Below, piece by piece: positions 1-9,640 of a stretch of DNA of 64,000 nucleotides (position 1 is the first letter of the stretch; every line of letters begins with the position of its first letter). The stretch covers positions 13,464 to 77,463 of the forward strand of contig JAGKWX010000003.1 of assembly GCA_021151585.1 (NCBI GenBank). The letters run 5' to 3'. The notes beneath the pieces were generated by a model. That model searched no databases, had not been told where the DNA came from, and saw only the letters and a list, made by a program, of their open reading frames with translations. Made by a program: the position numbers and the translations under genes. The stretch is from Alphaproteobacteria bacterium (GTDB taxonomy: Bacteria; Pseudomonadota; Gammaproteobacteria; JAGOUN01).

Positions 1-756
1 TGCAACCATAACACCGTCTGAGGCTTTGATGATGTCATCGATCACAGGAACCGCTTCAGCACGTTCGATTTTTGCAATAATTTTTGCATTACCACCGGCG
101 GCTTTGATTAAAATGCGTGCTTCAAAAATATCTGCTGCCGAGCGCGGAAAAGAAACAGCAATATAATCCGCACCCAATTTCAACGCTGTTTTTAAATCTT
201 CACAATCTTTTTCAGTTAACGCAGGTGCAGATAATCCACCGCCTTGACGATTGATGCCTTTATTATTAGATAATTCGCCGCCATCAACAACGACGCAGGT
301 AATGCGCGGGCCTTCAACATGTTTCACTGATAGGATGATTTTTCCGTCGTCCAGAAGCAAAGTATCTCCGGTATGAACATCATATGGCAGTTCTTTGTAA
401 TCAATGCCAACGTGATGCTCATCGCCTTCTTCTGATGCAAGTGAGGCATCAAGAATAAAGGTTTGTCCATCGTGTAATTGAATTTTTTTATTTTTAAAGC
501 GCGCGACACGAATTTTAGGCCCTTGCAGATCGGCCAAAATTGCAACTTCTGTTTGTAATTCTGCGGCAATTTTGCGTACTGTAATAATACGCTTGGTGTG
601 ATCTTCGACCGATCCGTGTGAAAAATTAGCGCGAAAGACACTGGCTCCTGCGATCATAACCTTGCGTAACATGGCTTCATTGTCTAAAGATGGGCCAAGT
701 GTGACCACGATTTTTGTTAATTTATTCGTTTTTAATTCATTAAATTTCAAGGTCAT
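1..756 (-). CDS. pyk: pyruvate kinase, N-terminal part (runs off left edge)
   Basis: Translating the minus strand from the ATG at 756 gives about 252 residues open to the window edge. It begins MTLKFNELKTNKLTKIVVTL and contains RANFSHGS, ADLQGPKIR and the Lys-containing segment KIIAKIERAEA, all typical of the pyruvate kinase barrel and B domain. The enzyme makes pyruvate and ATP from phosphoenolpyruvate in the cytoplasm at the end of glycolysis. Its start overlaps the pgk stop (ATGA, 753-756), so the two are co-translated. The C-terminal half lies outside the window. Confidence 0.93.
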   Translation of the reverse strand, partial: MTLKFNELKTNKLTKIVVTLGPSLDNEAMLRKVMIAGASVFRANFSHGSVEDHTKRIITVRKIAAELQTEVAILADLQGPKIRVARFKNKKIQLHDGQTFILDASLASEEGDEHHVGIDYKELPYDVHTGDTLLLDDGKIILSVKHVEGPRITCVVVDGGELSNNKGINRQGGGLSAPALTEKDCEDLKTALKLGADYIAVSFPRSAADIFEARILIKAAGGNAKIIAKIERAEAVPVIDDIIKASDGVMVA

Positions 757-1934
757 AATGTTCTCTCTTTTGCATGTTTTTCAAGGGCGACAACAGCGGG
801 CAAGGCTGCTCCTTCTAAGAGGCTTAGAAAAGCCCCGCCGCCCGTGGATATGTAAGAAATTTTTTCAGTTAAGCCAAAAGTATTGATCGCAGAAATCGTA
901 TCACCGCCACCACCGATGCTAAAGGCTTTGCTGCGTGCAATCGCTTCGCCAAGTGCGCGTGTGCCATGGCTAAATTGCTCAATTTCAAAAGCGCCGACGG
1001 GCCCGTTCCACAAAATTGTACCAGCTTTTTCGATAAAGCTAGCGTACAAAGCTTGTGTTTGTGGGCCAATATCCAGAATTCTTTCTTCTTCATCAATTTG
1101 ATCTATTTCTTTAATATAGCTTTCTGAGTCTGCAGAAAATTTTTCTGCGACGATAACATCAATCGGCATGGGAATGTTTGCCCGAGTCGCGCTGTTCAGC
1201 AGTCTATCAGCCTCATCAATTAAGTCTGGTTCATATAAGGATGTTCCAACGTCATAGCCTTGTGCGGCAAGAAATGTATTTGCGATGCCGCCACCGACAA
1301 TCAGGGTGTCAACTTTTTTTGCTAATGCGTCTAAAACAGGCAGCTTGGTTGAAATTTTGGAGCCGCCGACAATGGCAACTACTGGAAGTTTTGGTGATTC
1401 CAGGCCTTGCTTTAATGCATGCAATTCTTGGGCTAGTAATGGGCCAGCGCATGCAATTGTCGCAAATTGAATAATGCCGCAGGTGGATGCTTCGGCTCGA
1501 TGAGCGGTGGCGAAAGCATCCATCACAAACACGTCACAAAGTGAGGCCATGCGCTTAGATAGTTCAGCATCGTTGGCTTTTTCGCCGCGATTAAAGCGAA
1601 CATTTTCACATAAAACAATGTGCCCGGGTTCAACATCAACCCCAGATAGCCAATCTTGGATCAGGGGTACGTGCGTATCTAGCAGCTCAGATAAGCGTTC
1701 AGCTACTGGCGCCAAGCTATAATTGTCATCAAACAGCCCTTCTTCTGGGCGACCTAAATGCGATAACACCATGACTCGTGCACCAGCTGCTAATGCTGCT
1801 TTGAGCGTTGGAATAGCTTCACGAATGCGGATATCACTGGTGATTTGCCCTTGGACCATCGGAACGTTTAAGTCTTCGCGAATTAGGACGCGTTGGTTAT
1901 TTAAATCAATATCGCTCATATGGATGATAGACAT
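753..1934 (-). CDS. pgk: phosphoglycerate kinase
   Basis: A 393-residue protein of normal length for the family. It transfers phosphate from 1,3-bisphosphoglycerate to ADP. Visible signatures are VLIREDLNVP near the N terminus, LSHLGRP, the hinge-side VAIVGGSKISTK and the C-terminal nucleotide motif SIGGGGDT. The ATG at 1934 is preceded by AAGGGG, which favours it over the internal Met at residue 6. It is the first gene of a pgk-pyk operon because the next gene upstream is divergent. The usual neighbours tkt, gap and fba are not in the window. Confidence 0.97.
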   Translation of the reverse strand: MSIIHMSDIDLNNQRVLIREDLNVPMVQGQITSDIRIREAIPTLKAALAAGARVMVLSHLGRPEEGLFDDNYSLAPVAERLSELLDTHVPLIQDWLSGVDVEPGHIVLCENVRFNRGEKANDAELSKRMASLCDVFVMDAFATAHRAEASTCGIIQFATIACAGPLLAQELHALKQGLESPKLPVVAIVGGSKISTKLPVLDALAKKVDTLIVGGGIANTFLAAQGYDVGTSLYEPDLIDEADRLLNSATRANIPMPIDVIVAEKFSADSESYIKEIDQIDEEERILDIGPQTQALYASFIEKAGTILWNGPVGAFEIEQFSHGTRALGEAIARSKAFSIGGGGDTISAINTFGLTEKISYISTGGGAFLSLLEGAALPAVVALEKHAKERTL

Positions 1935-1969
1935 ACTGGCCCCTTAGTGAAGGTTTTTTGAGTTGATTT

Positions 1970-1999
1970 ATTCTAAATTCAGCAGTTAAATTCCGTCAT
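1970..1999 (-). promoter_or_regulatory. possible promoter of pgk-pyk
   Basis: On the minus strand, ATGACG (1999-1994) and TAGAAT (1975-1970) are separated by 18 bases, about 35 bases upstream of the pgk start. The -10 matches 5 of 6 consensus bases and the -35 matches 4 of 6. Nothing better is seen between the two divergent genes on this strand. Confidence 0.3.
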
Positions 2000-2270
2000 T
2001 GAATGCCGCTGTGCTGAATTTAGGCAGTTTTCTTCGGATTTCTCGTTACTGGATTGCCGATAGCTTCTTTTTAGAAAAAATCCCAACAAAACTACTTATA
2101 TTACATACAGCGCGATTGATTATTACGATTTTAATGACTAAATTTAGATTCAGAGATTTTGAGGAGAAATGAGTAGAAATGCAAGAAAATCACATTGTTT
2201 TTCTCACGAGATTGTAATTTTTATTGCTCCTAAGAAAAAATGCTATAAAATACAATTAAGTTTGAGTTTT

Positions 2271-2300
2271 TTAATTATCCCCCCAATTTTCCCTTATAAT
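2271..2300 (+). promoter_or_regulatory. possible promoter of the 1241-aa gene
   Basis: A perfect TATAAT (2295-2300) lies 65 bases before the ATG at 2366. With an 18-base spacer the upstream hexamer is TTAATT (3 of 6 matches), so the call rests on the -10. A second TATAAA preceded by TG lies at 2244-2249. Confidence 0.4.
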
Positions 2301-2365
2301 ATTGTCTTAAGAAAACACAGTTATTATCGCGCGCAATAAATATAAAAAAACAAAAGTAGAGAATC

Positions 2366-5300
2366 ATGCTTCAAGGATTAGCACAAATACTCACCAAAAC
2401 CGTTGGGGCAAGATCTGTAGAAACGCAAGAACGTTTGTCCACGCTTTATGAAGAAGAGCAAAGAAGAGATGCGGAAAGAGTTGCTGAACAAGCGCGTCTT
2501 GCGACGGAACCAGAAATTGCAAGGACGTTGAGAAAAACGTTTGAAACTATTGATCAGGTTTTATTATTGCTCGAGGGGGTTTTTCAAGAATTATTCGCTG
2601 GCGTTGATTTTCGTCATTATAAGCCTTTTTTGGATGAAGAATTTGACCAGGATACAACGAATACGCTCGAAACATCCTTCAATATGTTTGATAAAATAGT
2701 ATTGCCAGAAAAAGCATCAGATATTTTTGCGAATTTAAAAGCATGGCATCAATCTATTATTCGACTCAGCGCATTATGGGAAGATGTGTTTAGTTATTAC
2801 ATTAAAGTGGAGCGTAATTCTTATCCATTTTCATTTCAGCCAATTTTCAAGTTGTATACTTTTTACAGAGCTTTAGATGAGATGACAAAGTCGAAAATAA
2901 AAGAGCAATTTCATAATTATATGATTGATAGTTCTTTAACTATTTCGCACGAACAGGAGTTGGAGATTACACTATTTGTTGAGGCCCTGGAATGTTTTGC
3001 CGCAAGAATTATTGTTTTGTATCACATGTTCAGTCAATTACATCAGCATGTTAAACAAATAGAAATGCTTGCTGGCAAAGCAAGGGTTGAATTGCTAGAA
3101 GTAGGGTATGAGAGAGCTGCTCTCAATATACAAAATATCAGCGATAGAGATATTCCATATGATTTAATCGAAGAGCGTGATAGAGCGCAACGTGTATTCA
3201 ATCAGTTTTCTAAGAAAGCCGATGAGATAACTAAAGCGATAGCCGGTTATGAAGAGCAGTTGCTAGCTGTTAAGGAATACAAACATATAAGCATTGATGA
3301 GGCCATGGAGAATATTCTTAATCGGGAGGAATTCAACGCGGAGCAAGTGCGAGAAATATTTTCAGGAGAGGTTGAGATAGATGAAGAGGCGAGCAAGCGT
3401 CTACAAGCAATTCTTGAGAGCGCTGCGCAAAAATTGCTTGATATTGCATTGCAAAAAATGGAAAACTTGAGACCGCAAGTTGAGCAAGCGAAACATGAGT
3501 TAATCAGTGCCGCAGCGGCTGTTTTGCAGGCTAAAGAAGATGTGCTCAAAAAAAAACGTGAGCTGGAAGCAAATAGAAAAGTCGCCTTTGCAGAGTTACA
3601 GGAAAGACAAAAGAGTGTTCAAGAGCTGAAGCAACAGGCGTACACACGAGCCATGGAATTTTTTTCAGAATATGTAAAACGACTAAATTCGGCAAATGAA
3701 TTAAAATTTTCTACTATTATCCAAGCGAGTTTGTCAGATCTTAGCGCGGATATGCTAAATCTTTTCTTGCAAGATTGTTGTCAAGATTTGTCCGATGAGA
3801 GATTGGCTTGGATAAAGTCATTGATCACACATAAAGTTCGTTCTTTGCAAGCCGTATTAACTATAGCCGATGATGGTCGTGTTGCAATTGTATTGCAGGA
3901 CACTCAGCATGAAATGTTAGAAAACTTTTACATTTATGTGAATGGTAGTCCTCGTGGCACGTTAATGATATCGTTTGATCAATATGTCTCTAGCAGAATT
4001 CTTTCAGATTATCTGAAGAAAGTTCAAGCGAGTACGGTGCAGGGTATGTCAAATGACAGAGTACAACTTGCTGCATTGCTGCAACAAGTGATAGAAACTC
4101 AAGTGGAATCTCATGCTCATACTGCATTGCCACATATGAATAGTGCCACGATATCGTTGTTTGGTTTTTATGTGCTGATGTTTGTATATTTAGGAAGAGC
4201 AAGCCGTTTACGTGAAAGTTTAGTTAACATGTTGCAACTGATGTTGGGTTATGACTTGCAAGCGTGTGATAAAGTTTATGCAGAACTATCTCGACAACAA
4301 CTTGTTGAAGAGGGCGAGTTAATGATAAGAGCATCACAGTATACGAGAACACCGAGTATTTATGAAAGCGTATTTAGCCCAGCTCCGAATAAAGCAGTAG
4401 AGATTCTTGGGTATATATTTTCTGAAAATCGCGTGGAGGAAGACTTGGCGATAGATCGAAATTATCCATATAAAAAAGTCAAACTTACAGACGCTGGGAG
4501 CGATTTATTAATCCAGGAATTGCGTAAACCAAGGTATATGGTTCAGATAGACGCATTAATTCTTATCCCCAACATCGATGATGTGATTTATGCGGATGAA
4601 GAGGATAAAGCACAGAAGCAAGCTGAGCACAATATTGGCCGTAAACGTATGAAACGACTGGCAGAATTATTGGATCAATTGCCGTGGCGTTGCCGATCAG
4701 AGTTGCTGCAATTTCCTGCAATTCAGTTGATGATGATTAGAGCGCAAACTGCAGTATATCAGCGCAAATTATTCGGTGAAAAAAGTACACATACTGGCAG
4801 GGTCATGGCTAAGGTGGTGTCTATTTTCCGCGGCGATGAGCCTTTGAAAGCAAAAATAGAATTTCTTCAAGCTATTTTTGCAGATATTCATTATATGTAC
4901 ACAGCTCATGAGAAGCCTGCAAACACCAAGTTAGAGTGTAATGTATTAATAAAAGTATATCGTAAATTTCATCAGGTGAATAAAGATGATTCTGATTTAT
5001 TAATCAGTGATGTTATTAAACCTTGGTTTGATAAAAATATTGTTGATCAAGATATGATTCGTTTAATGGGTTGGTTGACCAATCCACAGCTGCAGTTTTT
5101 TTGTGCTTTACTTGGGCCAACTTTTCTTGATGATATTGCCCGCTTTCGAGCGATGAATAAAGATACAGTCGGTCAGTTTGACCGTATTATCATTGATCAA
5201 AAACCGTCTATTATCAAACAAGCTCCGCAGACTACGCAGATTGTTTCTGAGGGTCAGATAATACTTATGCTGGCTTGTCAAATGGCTGCTCTGACATTCA

Positions 5301-6091
5301 AACAACAAATATGTCAAACTCATAATACATATCTTATTGTCGAAGCGAGTCGCCATAATTGGTTTTTGCAATTGTATTTTTTAGAGATTATTCTTGTTCA
5401 TAAAAAAATACTTCCTGAGTGTCGAAGAGAATGTGATGCGGGCCTTGCTCGGGTTCGAGAGCGAAGAATGTTACAGGTATTTAAACGTCTTATTGAGCAT
5501 CATTTTCATCTTTCTGCTTGGATGGAGAACGCATTTAGCAATGGTCGCAAAGATATTAGCAATACCATAAACGACAAATCTGATGCAGAGCTTGAAAAAG
5601 GCGCGTATCTTTTGACAGTTATATTTTTTTATATTTTGTTTATGCAAGAAAGCGCTACTGCTGCAAAAAGCGGCAACTCCAGTGATGCGCCGTTTTTTCT
5701 GGAATTAGCAAAGCATTTTCATTGCATTGCAGGTATGATGGGTATGATAGTGGAAGAAGAATATAAAGCTATTTTTTTTGCTATGGCTATACATCTATTC
5801 ACGGCCTATTCTGAAGATTTGTTATTAACTACGGGTATTGAAGCGTTGCAAAAATTTTCTAATCCGGCAGGTGTTCTCAATGTTATTAAAGGTAGCGCTC
5901 AAGCCGAGCTAGATTCTGGATTTTACCCTACAGCGCGAGGTGTTCAAGTGATATTATTGAACGGTGTGGTAAATAAGGTTTTTGCTGGTGATGGCGCCGA
6001 GTTTTTTGCTAATAATTTAAGGCCTGATACGCATGCAGTTAGTATGGGTGTCAAGCTTGCCGTAAACAGTGCTGTGGTTAGTAAAGCATAA
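2366..6091 (+). CDS. 1241-aa coiled-coil protein of unknown function
   Basis: I do not recognise a family. The protein is mostly helical, with no signal peptide and no convincing membrane segment. Heptad-like charged helices are visible at about residues 20-45, 255-300 and 335-440 (for example LKKKRELEANRKVAFAELQE). After that come about 800 residues of mixed helical sequence with several short hydrophobic stretches. The start has only a weak ribosome site (AGAGAA). It is a lone gene with its own upstream region, facing away from pgk and followed by a 180-base gap. Its size, composition and isolation resemble host-directed effectors in Legionellales, but no catalytic motif supports a specific activity. 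Confidence 0.75.
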   Translation: MLQGLAQILTKTVGARSVETQERLSTLYEEEQRRDAERVAEQARLATEPEIARTLRKTFETIDQVLLLLEGVFQELFAGVDFRHYKPFLDEEFDQDTTNTLETSFNMFDKIVLPEKASDIFANLKAWHQSIIRLSALWEDVFSYYIKVERNSYPFSFQPIFKLYTFYRALDEMTKSKIKEQFHNYMIDSSLTISHEQELEITLFVEALECFAARIIVLYHMFSQLHQHVKQIEMLAGKARVELLEVGYERAALNIQNISDRDIPYDLIEERDRAQRVFNQFSKKADEITKAIAGYEEQLLAVKEYKHISIDEAMENILNREEFNAEQVREIFSGEVEIDEEASKRLQAILESAAQKLLDIALQKMENLRPQVEQAKHELISAAAAVLQAKEDVLKKKRELEANRKVAFAELQERQKSVQELKQQAYTRAMEFFSEYVKRLNSANELKFSTIIQASLSDLSADMLNLFLQDCCQDLSDERLAWIKSLITHKVRSLQAVLTIADDGRVAIVLQDTQHEMLENFYIYVNGSPRGTLMISFDQYVSSRILSDYLKKVQASTVQGMSNDRVQLAALLQQVIETQVESHAHTALPHMNSATISLFGFYVLMFVYLGRASRLRESLVNMLQLMLGYDLQACDKVYAELSRQQLVEEGELMIRASQYTRTPSIYESVFSPAPNKAVEILGYIFSENRVEEDLAIDRNYPYKKVKLTDAGSDLLIQELRKPRYMVQIDALILIPNIDDVIYADEEDKAQKQAEHNIGRKRMKRLAELLDQLPWRCRSELLQFPAIQLMMIRAQTAVYQRKLFGEKSTHTGRVMAKVVSIFRGDEPLKAKIEFLQAIFADIHYMYTAHEKPANTKLECNVLIKVYRKFHQVNKDDSDLLISDVIKPWFDKNIVDQDMIRLMGWLTNPQLQFFCALLGPTFLDDIARFRAMNKDTVGQFDRIIIDQKPSIIKQAPQTTQIVSEGQIILMLACQMAALTFKQQICQTHNTYLIVEASRHNWFLQLYFLEIILVHKKILPECRRECDAGLARVRERRMLQVFKRLIEHHFHLSAWMENAFSNGRKDISNTINDKSDAELEKGAYLLTVIFFYILFMQESATAAKSGNSSDAPFFLELAKHFHCIAGMMGMIVEEEYKAIFFAMAIHLFTAYSEDLLLTTGIEALQKFSNPAGVLNVIKGSAQAELDSGFYPTARGVQVILLNGVVNKVFAGDGAEFFANNLRPDTHAVSMGVKLAVNSAVVSKA

Positions 6092-6271
6092 TTCTTTAAT
6101 CCCTAGCATTTTTATGTGAAAATAAGCTCTTCCAGGCGGCTTGTATATGAAAATTAGTGCAAAACGATGTGCTAATATCTTACAACCCCTGATGACTGGG
6201 TTTATGCTGCTTTGGTGATTGCGTTAAAGAAAATTTTAACCCCGTATTAGCAAGTATTATAAGGTGGAAAA

Positions 6272-6460
6272 ATGTCAGATGTTTTAAAAAGACCGAATAG
6301 CGAACAACACTATAAAGTAACAAATAAAGATTTGCCACTTTCTTGTCCTAATCAAAATATGCGTGTTTGGGATTCGCATCCACGAGTGTTTCTGCCGATT
6401 GAAGAACGTGGTGAGGTAGATTGTCCTTATTGCGGTGCAAAGTACAGTTTAATCGATTAG
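6272..6460 (+). CDS. small zinc-finger protein, zf-CHCC family
   Basis: A 62-residue protein whose sequence LSCPNQNMRVWDSHPRVFLP followed by CPYCG matches the zf-CHCC family. That family is related to the NDUFS6 subunit of mitochondrial complex I and is widespread as a stand-alone gene in proteobacteria. The putative zinc ligands are Cys25, His37 and the CPYC pair. AAGGTGG lies five bases before the ATG. Its biochemical role in bacteria is not established. Confidence 0.85.
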   Translation: MSDVLKRPNSEQHYKVTNKDLPLSCPNQNMRVWDSHPRVFLPIEERGEVDCPYCGAKYSLID

Positions 6461-6565
6461 CACAAAATATGCTCATTTGCTGGATATTGTGTTGTTTGTC
6501 ATGATTGATTATTATGCAATGTTCAAGCTACCTTTTACATGATTCAAAATCAAGGACATCCTATA

Positions 6566-7990
6566 ATGCACTTCCGACATTGGTTTTCTGCGTTTATACT
6601 AACCTGCAGTTTTATTATTCCTTTGACTGGTCAGGCAGACGATCATGTGGCAACAGAAGGCTATTTGTTGCAAGATTTAAAAACACATCGAATTTTATCG
6701 GAAAAGGAGAGTGGCGATTATTTTAGACCAGCAAGTAATTTGAAGCTGTTTACCGCGGTTACGGCCTTGACAGTGTTGGGTGCTAACTTTCAATACAAAA
6801 CACAGATTTTTTTTAATACACAAGCTATTCAACATGGTACGTTGAATGGAAATGTGAGTTTGGTTTTTTCTGGCGATCCTTTATTAAAAACAACCGATCT
6901 GAACAGTCTTATCGCGACACTAACGCGCCATGGCATTAGTCGTATTAATGGTAATATTGTTTTTATCACCAATGCATTTGATGACAGGCCTTACGCTGAT
7001 GGTTGGCCTTGGGATCAGTTGCATATCTGTTATTCCGGGCCTATTAATTCAGTGAATTTAGACGCTAATTGCATGTTGTTTCATGTATTTACCACGAAAA
7101 ATCATGCTCCATTGGATGTGGCTGAGTCCGTACAATGTTCACGGCATGAAGCTGGTGAGCCTTGTGTGATTAATAAGGCCATGACCAGTGATGACCCAAG
7201 TTGTAATTTATTATTTGATCATAAAGATAACCAATATACTTTGTCAGGATGTTTGCCACCAGGAACGCATTCTCAGCGTATGAAATTGTCGATCCCGGAT
7301 GCAACTTTATATGCGAAAACATTAGTTAAGCAACAATTAAAAAAGTTGGGGATTGTGTTGAACGGTAGTATTGTTGCTGGTAGTGCTAAACCAAGCGGTG
7401 AAGCAGTTGAGACACATAGTTCTTATCCCATGAGTAAATTAGTGCGGATAATGTTGAAATTCTCTGATGATTTAGTGGCGAATGCTTTATTTAAAACAGC
7501 AGGTGCTTATTATTATCATGCGCAAGGAACGTGGCAACGAGGTATTAATGCCGAGAAAGCTGTATTAAATAAAGCTTTGGGTTTCAATTCAAAGGAGCTA
7601 TTTATTTTTGATGGCTCAGGAGAATCTTATTATAATGCAGTAACCCCCCAACAAATGATGCGTTTATTGGTTTATATTTACAATACGCCGGAATTATCTC
7701 GAGTCATTATTCCAGCATTGCCAACTAACGGTATGGACGGAACCCTGGTTGGGCGTTTGCACGATTATCCGAGTATTGTGCATGCAAAAACTGGCACTTG
7801 GCGTGATGTATCTGCTTTATCAGGATATATTACAAAGTATAATACACAATGGGCATTTACGATTTTCGTCAACGGTATGTCACCGATAGACCGCGCTGAT
7901 GCAAAGCAGGTCGATGCTTGGATGAAGAAAATATTGCCACCAGTTTCTTCAGCCAAAGAAACAGCAAAAAATTCAGGAAAACATAAATGA
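6566..7990 (+). CDS. dacB: D-alanyl-D-alanine carboxypeptidase/endopeptidase, PBP4 type
   Basis: A periplasmic penicillin-binding protein that trims peptidoglycan peptides. The start chosen is the ATG at 6566, which has AAGGAC upstream and opens a signal peptide (HFRHWFSAFILTCSFIIPL) ending near QADD; this gives 474 residues. Active-site motifs are SNLK (the SxxK Ser and Lys, in RPASNLKLFTA), SDD in the second position, and KTG in HAKTGTW. The second motif is normally SxN (SDN in E. coli PBP4), so Asn is replaced by Asp here. The stop overlaps the parB start (ATGA). Confidence 0.92.
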   Translation: MHFRHWFSAFILTCSFIIPLTGQADDHVATEGYLLQDLKTHRILSEKESGDYFRPASNLKLFTAVTALTVLGANFQYKTQIFFNTQAIQHGTLNGNVSLVFSGDPLLKTTDLNSLIATLTRHGISRINGNIVFITNAFDDRPYADGWPWDQLHICYSGPINSVNLDANCMLFHVFTTKNHAPLDVAESVQCSRHEAGEPCVINKAMTSDDPSCNLLFDHKDNQYTLSGCLPPGTHSQRMKLSIPDATLYAKTLVKQQLKKLGIVLNGSIVAGSAKPSGEAVETHSSYPMSKLVRIMLKFSDDLVANALFKTAGAYYYHAQGTWQRGINAEKAVLNKALGFNSKELFIFDGSGESYYNAVTPQQMMRLLVYIYNTPELSRVIIPALPTNGMDGTLVGRLHDYPSIVHAKTGTWRDVSALSGYITKYNTQWAFTIFVNGMSPIDRADAKQVDAWMKKILPPVSSAKETAKNSGKHK

Positions 7991-8874
7991 AAAAACGCGG
8001 CTTAGGACGATCACTTAATGCTATTTTATCATCAGGCGTATCACACCCCCCTGTGCTTGATCCTATCGTTGAAGATAATGCCACACACAGTCCACTGCAA
8101 AATTTGTCAGTTACGCAAATAGTCCCAGGTAAATATCAGCCTCGTCGTGATATTGATGAGGAGGCGATTAATGAATTAGCGCTGTCAATCAAGGCGCAAG
8201 GTGTTTTGCAACCGATTATAGTCCGAAAAAAAGACGAAAAATTCGAAATTATTGCTGGTGAGCGTCGTTGGCGAGCATCACAAAAGGCGGGTTTGAAAGA
8301 AGTTCCTGTAATCATCAAGGACATTCCTGATGAAACGGCGATGGCCATAGGTTTGATTGAAAATATTCAACGTGAAAACTTAAATGCAATTGATGAGGCA
8401 TGTGGTTTGCAGCGTTTATTGCAAGAATTTTCCTTAACACATCAAGAAATAGCTGATGCAATTGGTCGCTCGCGAGCCAGCGTTTCTAACCTTCTGCGAT
8501 TATTAAATCTTCCAGCGGCAGTACAAAAATATTTGCAACATGGGGATTTAGAGATGGGACATGCTCGTGCATTATTGGCGTTGCCAGCTGAGCAACAATT
8601 ACGCGCGGCTGAGCATGTGGTTGAGCAAGCTTTGTCTGTGCGTGAAACAGAACATTACATTAAACAATTGCAAGTTTTGAATGTTGCTCGTACGCAAGTC
8701 AAAACATCTCCCTCAAAATCTGCACAAATTTTACAAATGCAACAACAGTTTTCTGAGGCGCTCAAGATGAAAGTGGTTATTCAGCAAGATACACAAGGCA
8801 AGGGCAAAGTGGTTATTGCCTTTGATTCTGCGCGTGCCTTAGAAGAATTGCTTGATGTTGTAAAGAAGGGCTAA
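7987..8874 (+). CDS. parB: chromosome-partitioning protein ParB
   Basis: A 295-residue ParB/Spo0J-family protein that binds parS, loads as a CTP-dependent clamp and organises the origin region. It has the N-terminal KKRGLGRSL segment, the nuclease-like fold with the CTP-binding GERRWRA box (about residues 90-100), ENIQRENLNAIDEA and a central helix-turn-helix (HQEIADAIGRSRASVSNLL). The usual partner parA is not adjacent; the gene is instead translationally coupled to dacB. No parS was found in the window. Confidence 0.95.
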   Translation: MKKRGLGRSLNAILSSGVSHPPVLDPIVEDNATHSPLQNLSVTQIVPGKYQPRRDIDEEAINELALSIKAQGVLQPIIVRKKDEKFEIIAGERRWRASQKAGLKEVPVIIKDIPDETAMAIGLIENIQRENLNAIDEACGLQRLLQEFSLTHQEIADAIGRSRASVSNLLRLLNLPAAVQKYLQHGDLEMGHARALLALPAEQQLRAAEHVVEQALSVRETEHYIKQLQVLNVARTQVKTSPSKSAQILQMQQQFSEALKMKVVIQQDTQGKGKVVIAFDSARALEELLDVVKKG

Positions 8875-8890
8875 CGGCGCTCGTTTTTTT
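8873..8890 (+). terminator. weak candidate terminator after parB
   Basis: AACG-GCGCT-CGTT forms a short 4-bp stem overlapping the parB stop and is followed by a run of T. It lies between convergent genes. The stem is short, so the call is tentative. Confidence 0.3.
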
Positions 8891-8904
8891 GTCAAATAAT
8901 TAAA

Positions 8905-9576
8905 CTATTTTTTACTTAGTAATTGTAGCAACCACGCTCGCAACGCAGTGATCTCATCTTGCCAAATGGTATGATCATAGTCATTGCTATGCCATTCGAC
9001 TTGGTAGTGATTCTCAATTAATGTTTTTCGAATATATTCCCCAACAACAAAGGGTACAATATGATCTTGTGTGCCATGCGCCAAAAACACCGGTGTTTTA
9101 CGACTTGATTCCGATAAGTAATCAAACGTGTGATGATCCTTTGCTGGTAAGGTAGAGAGCCCGATAATGCCAGCGAATTCATTTTCCGCATGTAGGCCAA
9201 TTTCAAGGGCAATACTGCCTCCTTGTGAAAACCCCATCAGAAAAATATTTTCAGGGCCAATGCCATGTTTGGCTTGCTCATCGGCAATAAGTCGCTTAAT
9301 CATATTGCAACCAGCGTCAACATCAGCATAATCAGCATAAATGGTTGAGGCGAAACTCATGTTTTTCACATCATACCAAGCTGGCATTGGGTAGCCTTGA
9401 TTGATAGTCACTGGCCGCGTTGGTGCTTGAGGGAAAACAAATCGTAAATTTGGTAAGGCTAATGCTTGTGCTATCGGCTTCAAGTCATCATTACTTGCGC
9501 CTAAGCCATGCATGCAAATGACGGAATATGTTGGAGGGCCGGTTAATTCATACTCAATCGTCTTTAAAATACTCAC
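8905..9576 (-). CDS. carboxylesterase/phospholipase, alpha/beta hydrolase
   Basis: A 223-residue protein of the bacterial carboxylesterase 2 family (YpfH/EstB-like). The nucleophile elbow is GFSQGGS (about residue 116), the acid is Asp in AHGTQDHIVPF and the base is His in DYDHTIW. It probably hydrolyses short acyl or thioester bonds in the cytoplasm; there is no signal peptide. The start is a GTG at 9576 with GGAAC six bases upstream. It converges on parB and is divergent from galU. Confidence 0.88.
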   Translation of the reverse strand: MSILKTIEYELTGPPTYSVICMHGLGASNDDLKPIAQALALPNLRFVFPQAPTRPVTINQGYPMPAWYDVKNMSFASTIYADYADVDAGCNMIKRLIADEQAKHGIGPENIFLMGFSQGGSIALEIGLHAENEFAGIIGLSTLPAKDHHTFDYLSESSRKTPVFLAHGTQDHIVPFVVGEYIRKTLIENHYQVEWHSNDYDHTIWQDEITALRAWLLQLLSKK

Positions 9577-9640
9577 TTTGAGTTCCGTTTTTATAATATA
9601 GAGTGCTAGTATAGCAGAAATTGTTTAAGGGGAAAAATTA

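Larger units (their letters stand above)
1935..2365. other. divergent intergenic region, no gene seen
   Basis: This 431-base A+T-rich stretch separates pgk (leftward) from the large gene at 2366 (rightward). It holds the putative promoters listed separately. No ORF with coding character, RNA gene or strong hairpin was seen. Confidence 0.6.

Noticed and set aside
319..327. TGTTTCACT, similar to a parS half-site
   Set aside because: The second half is missing and the site lies inside pyk coding sequence.
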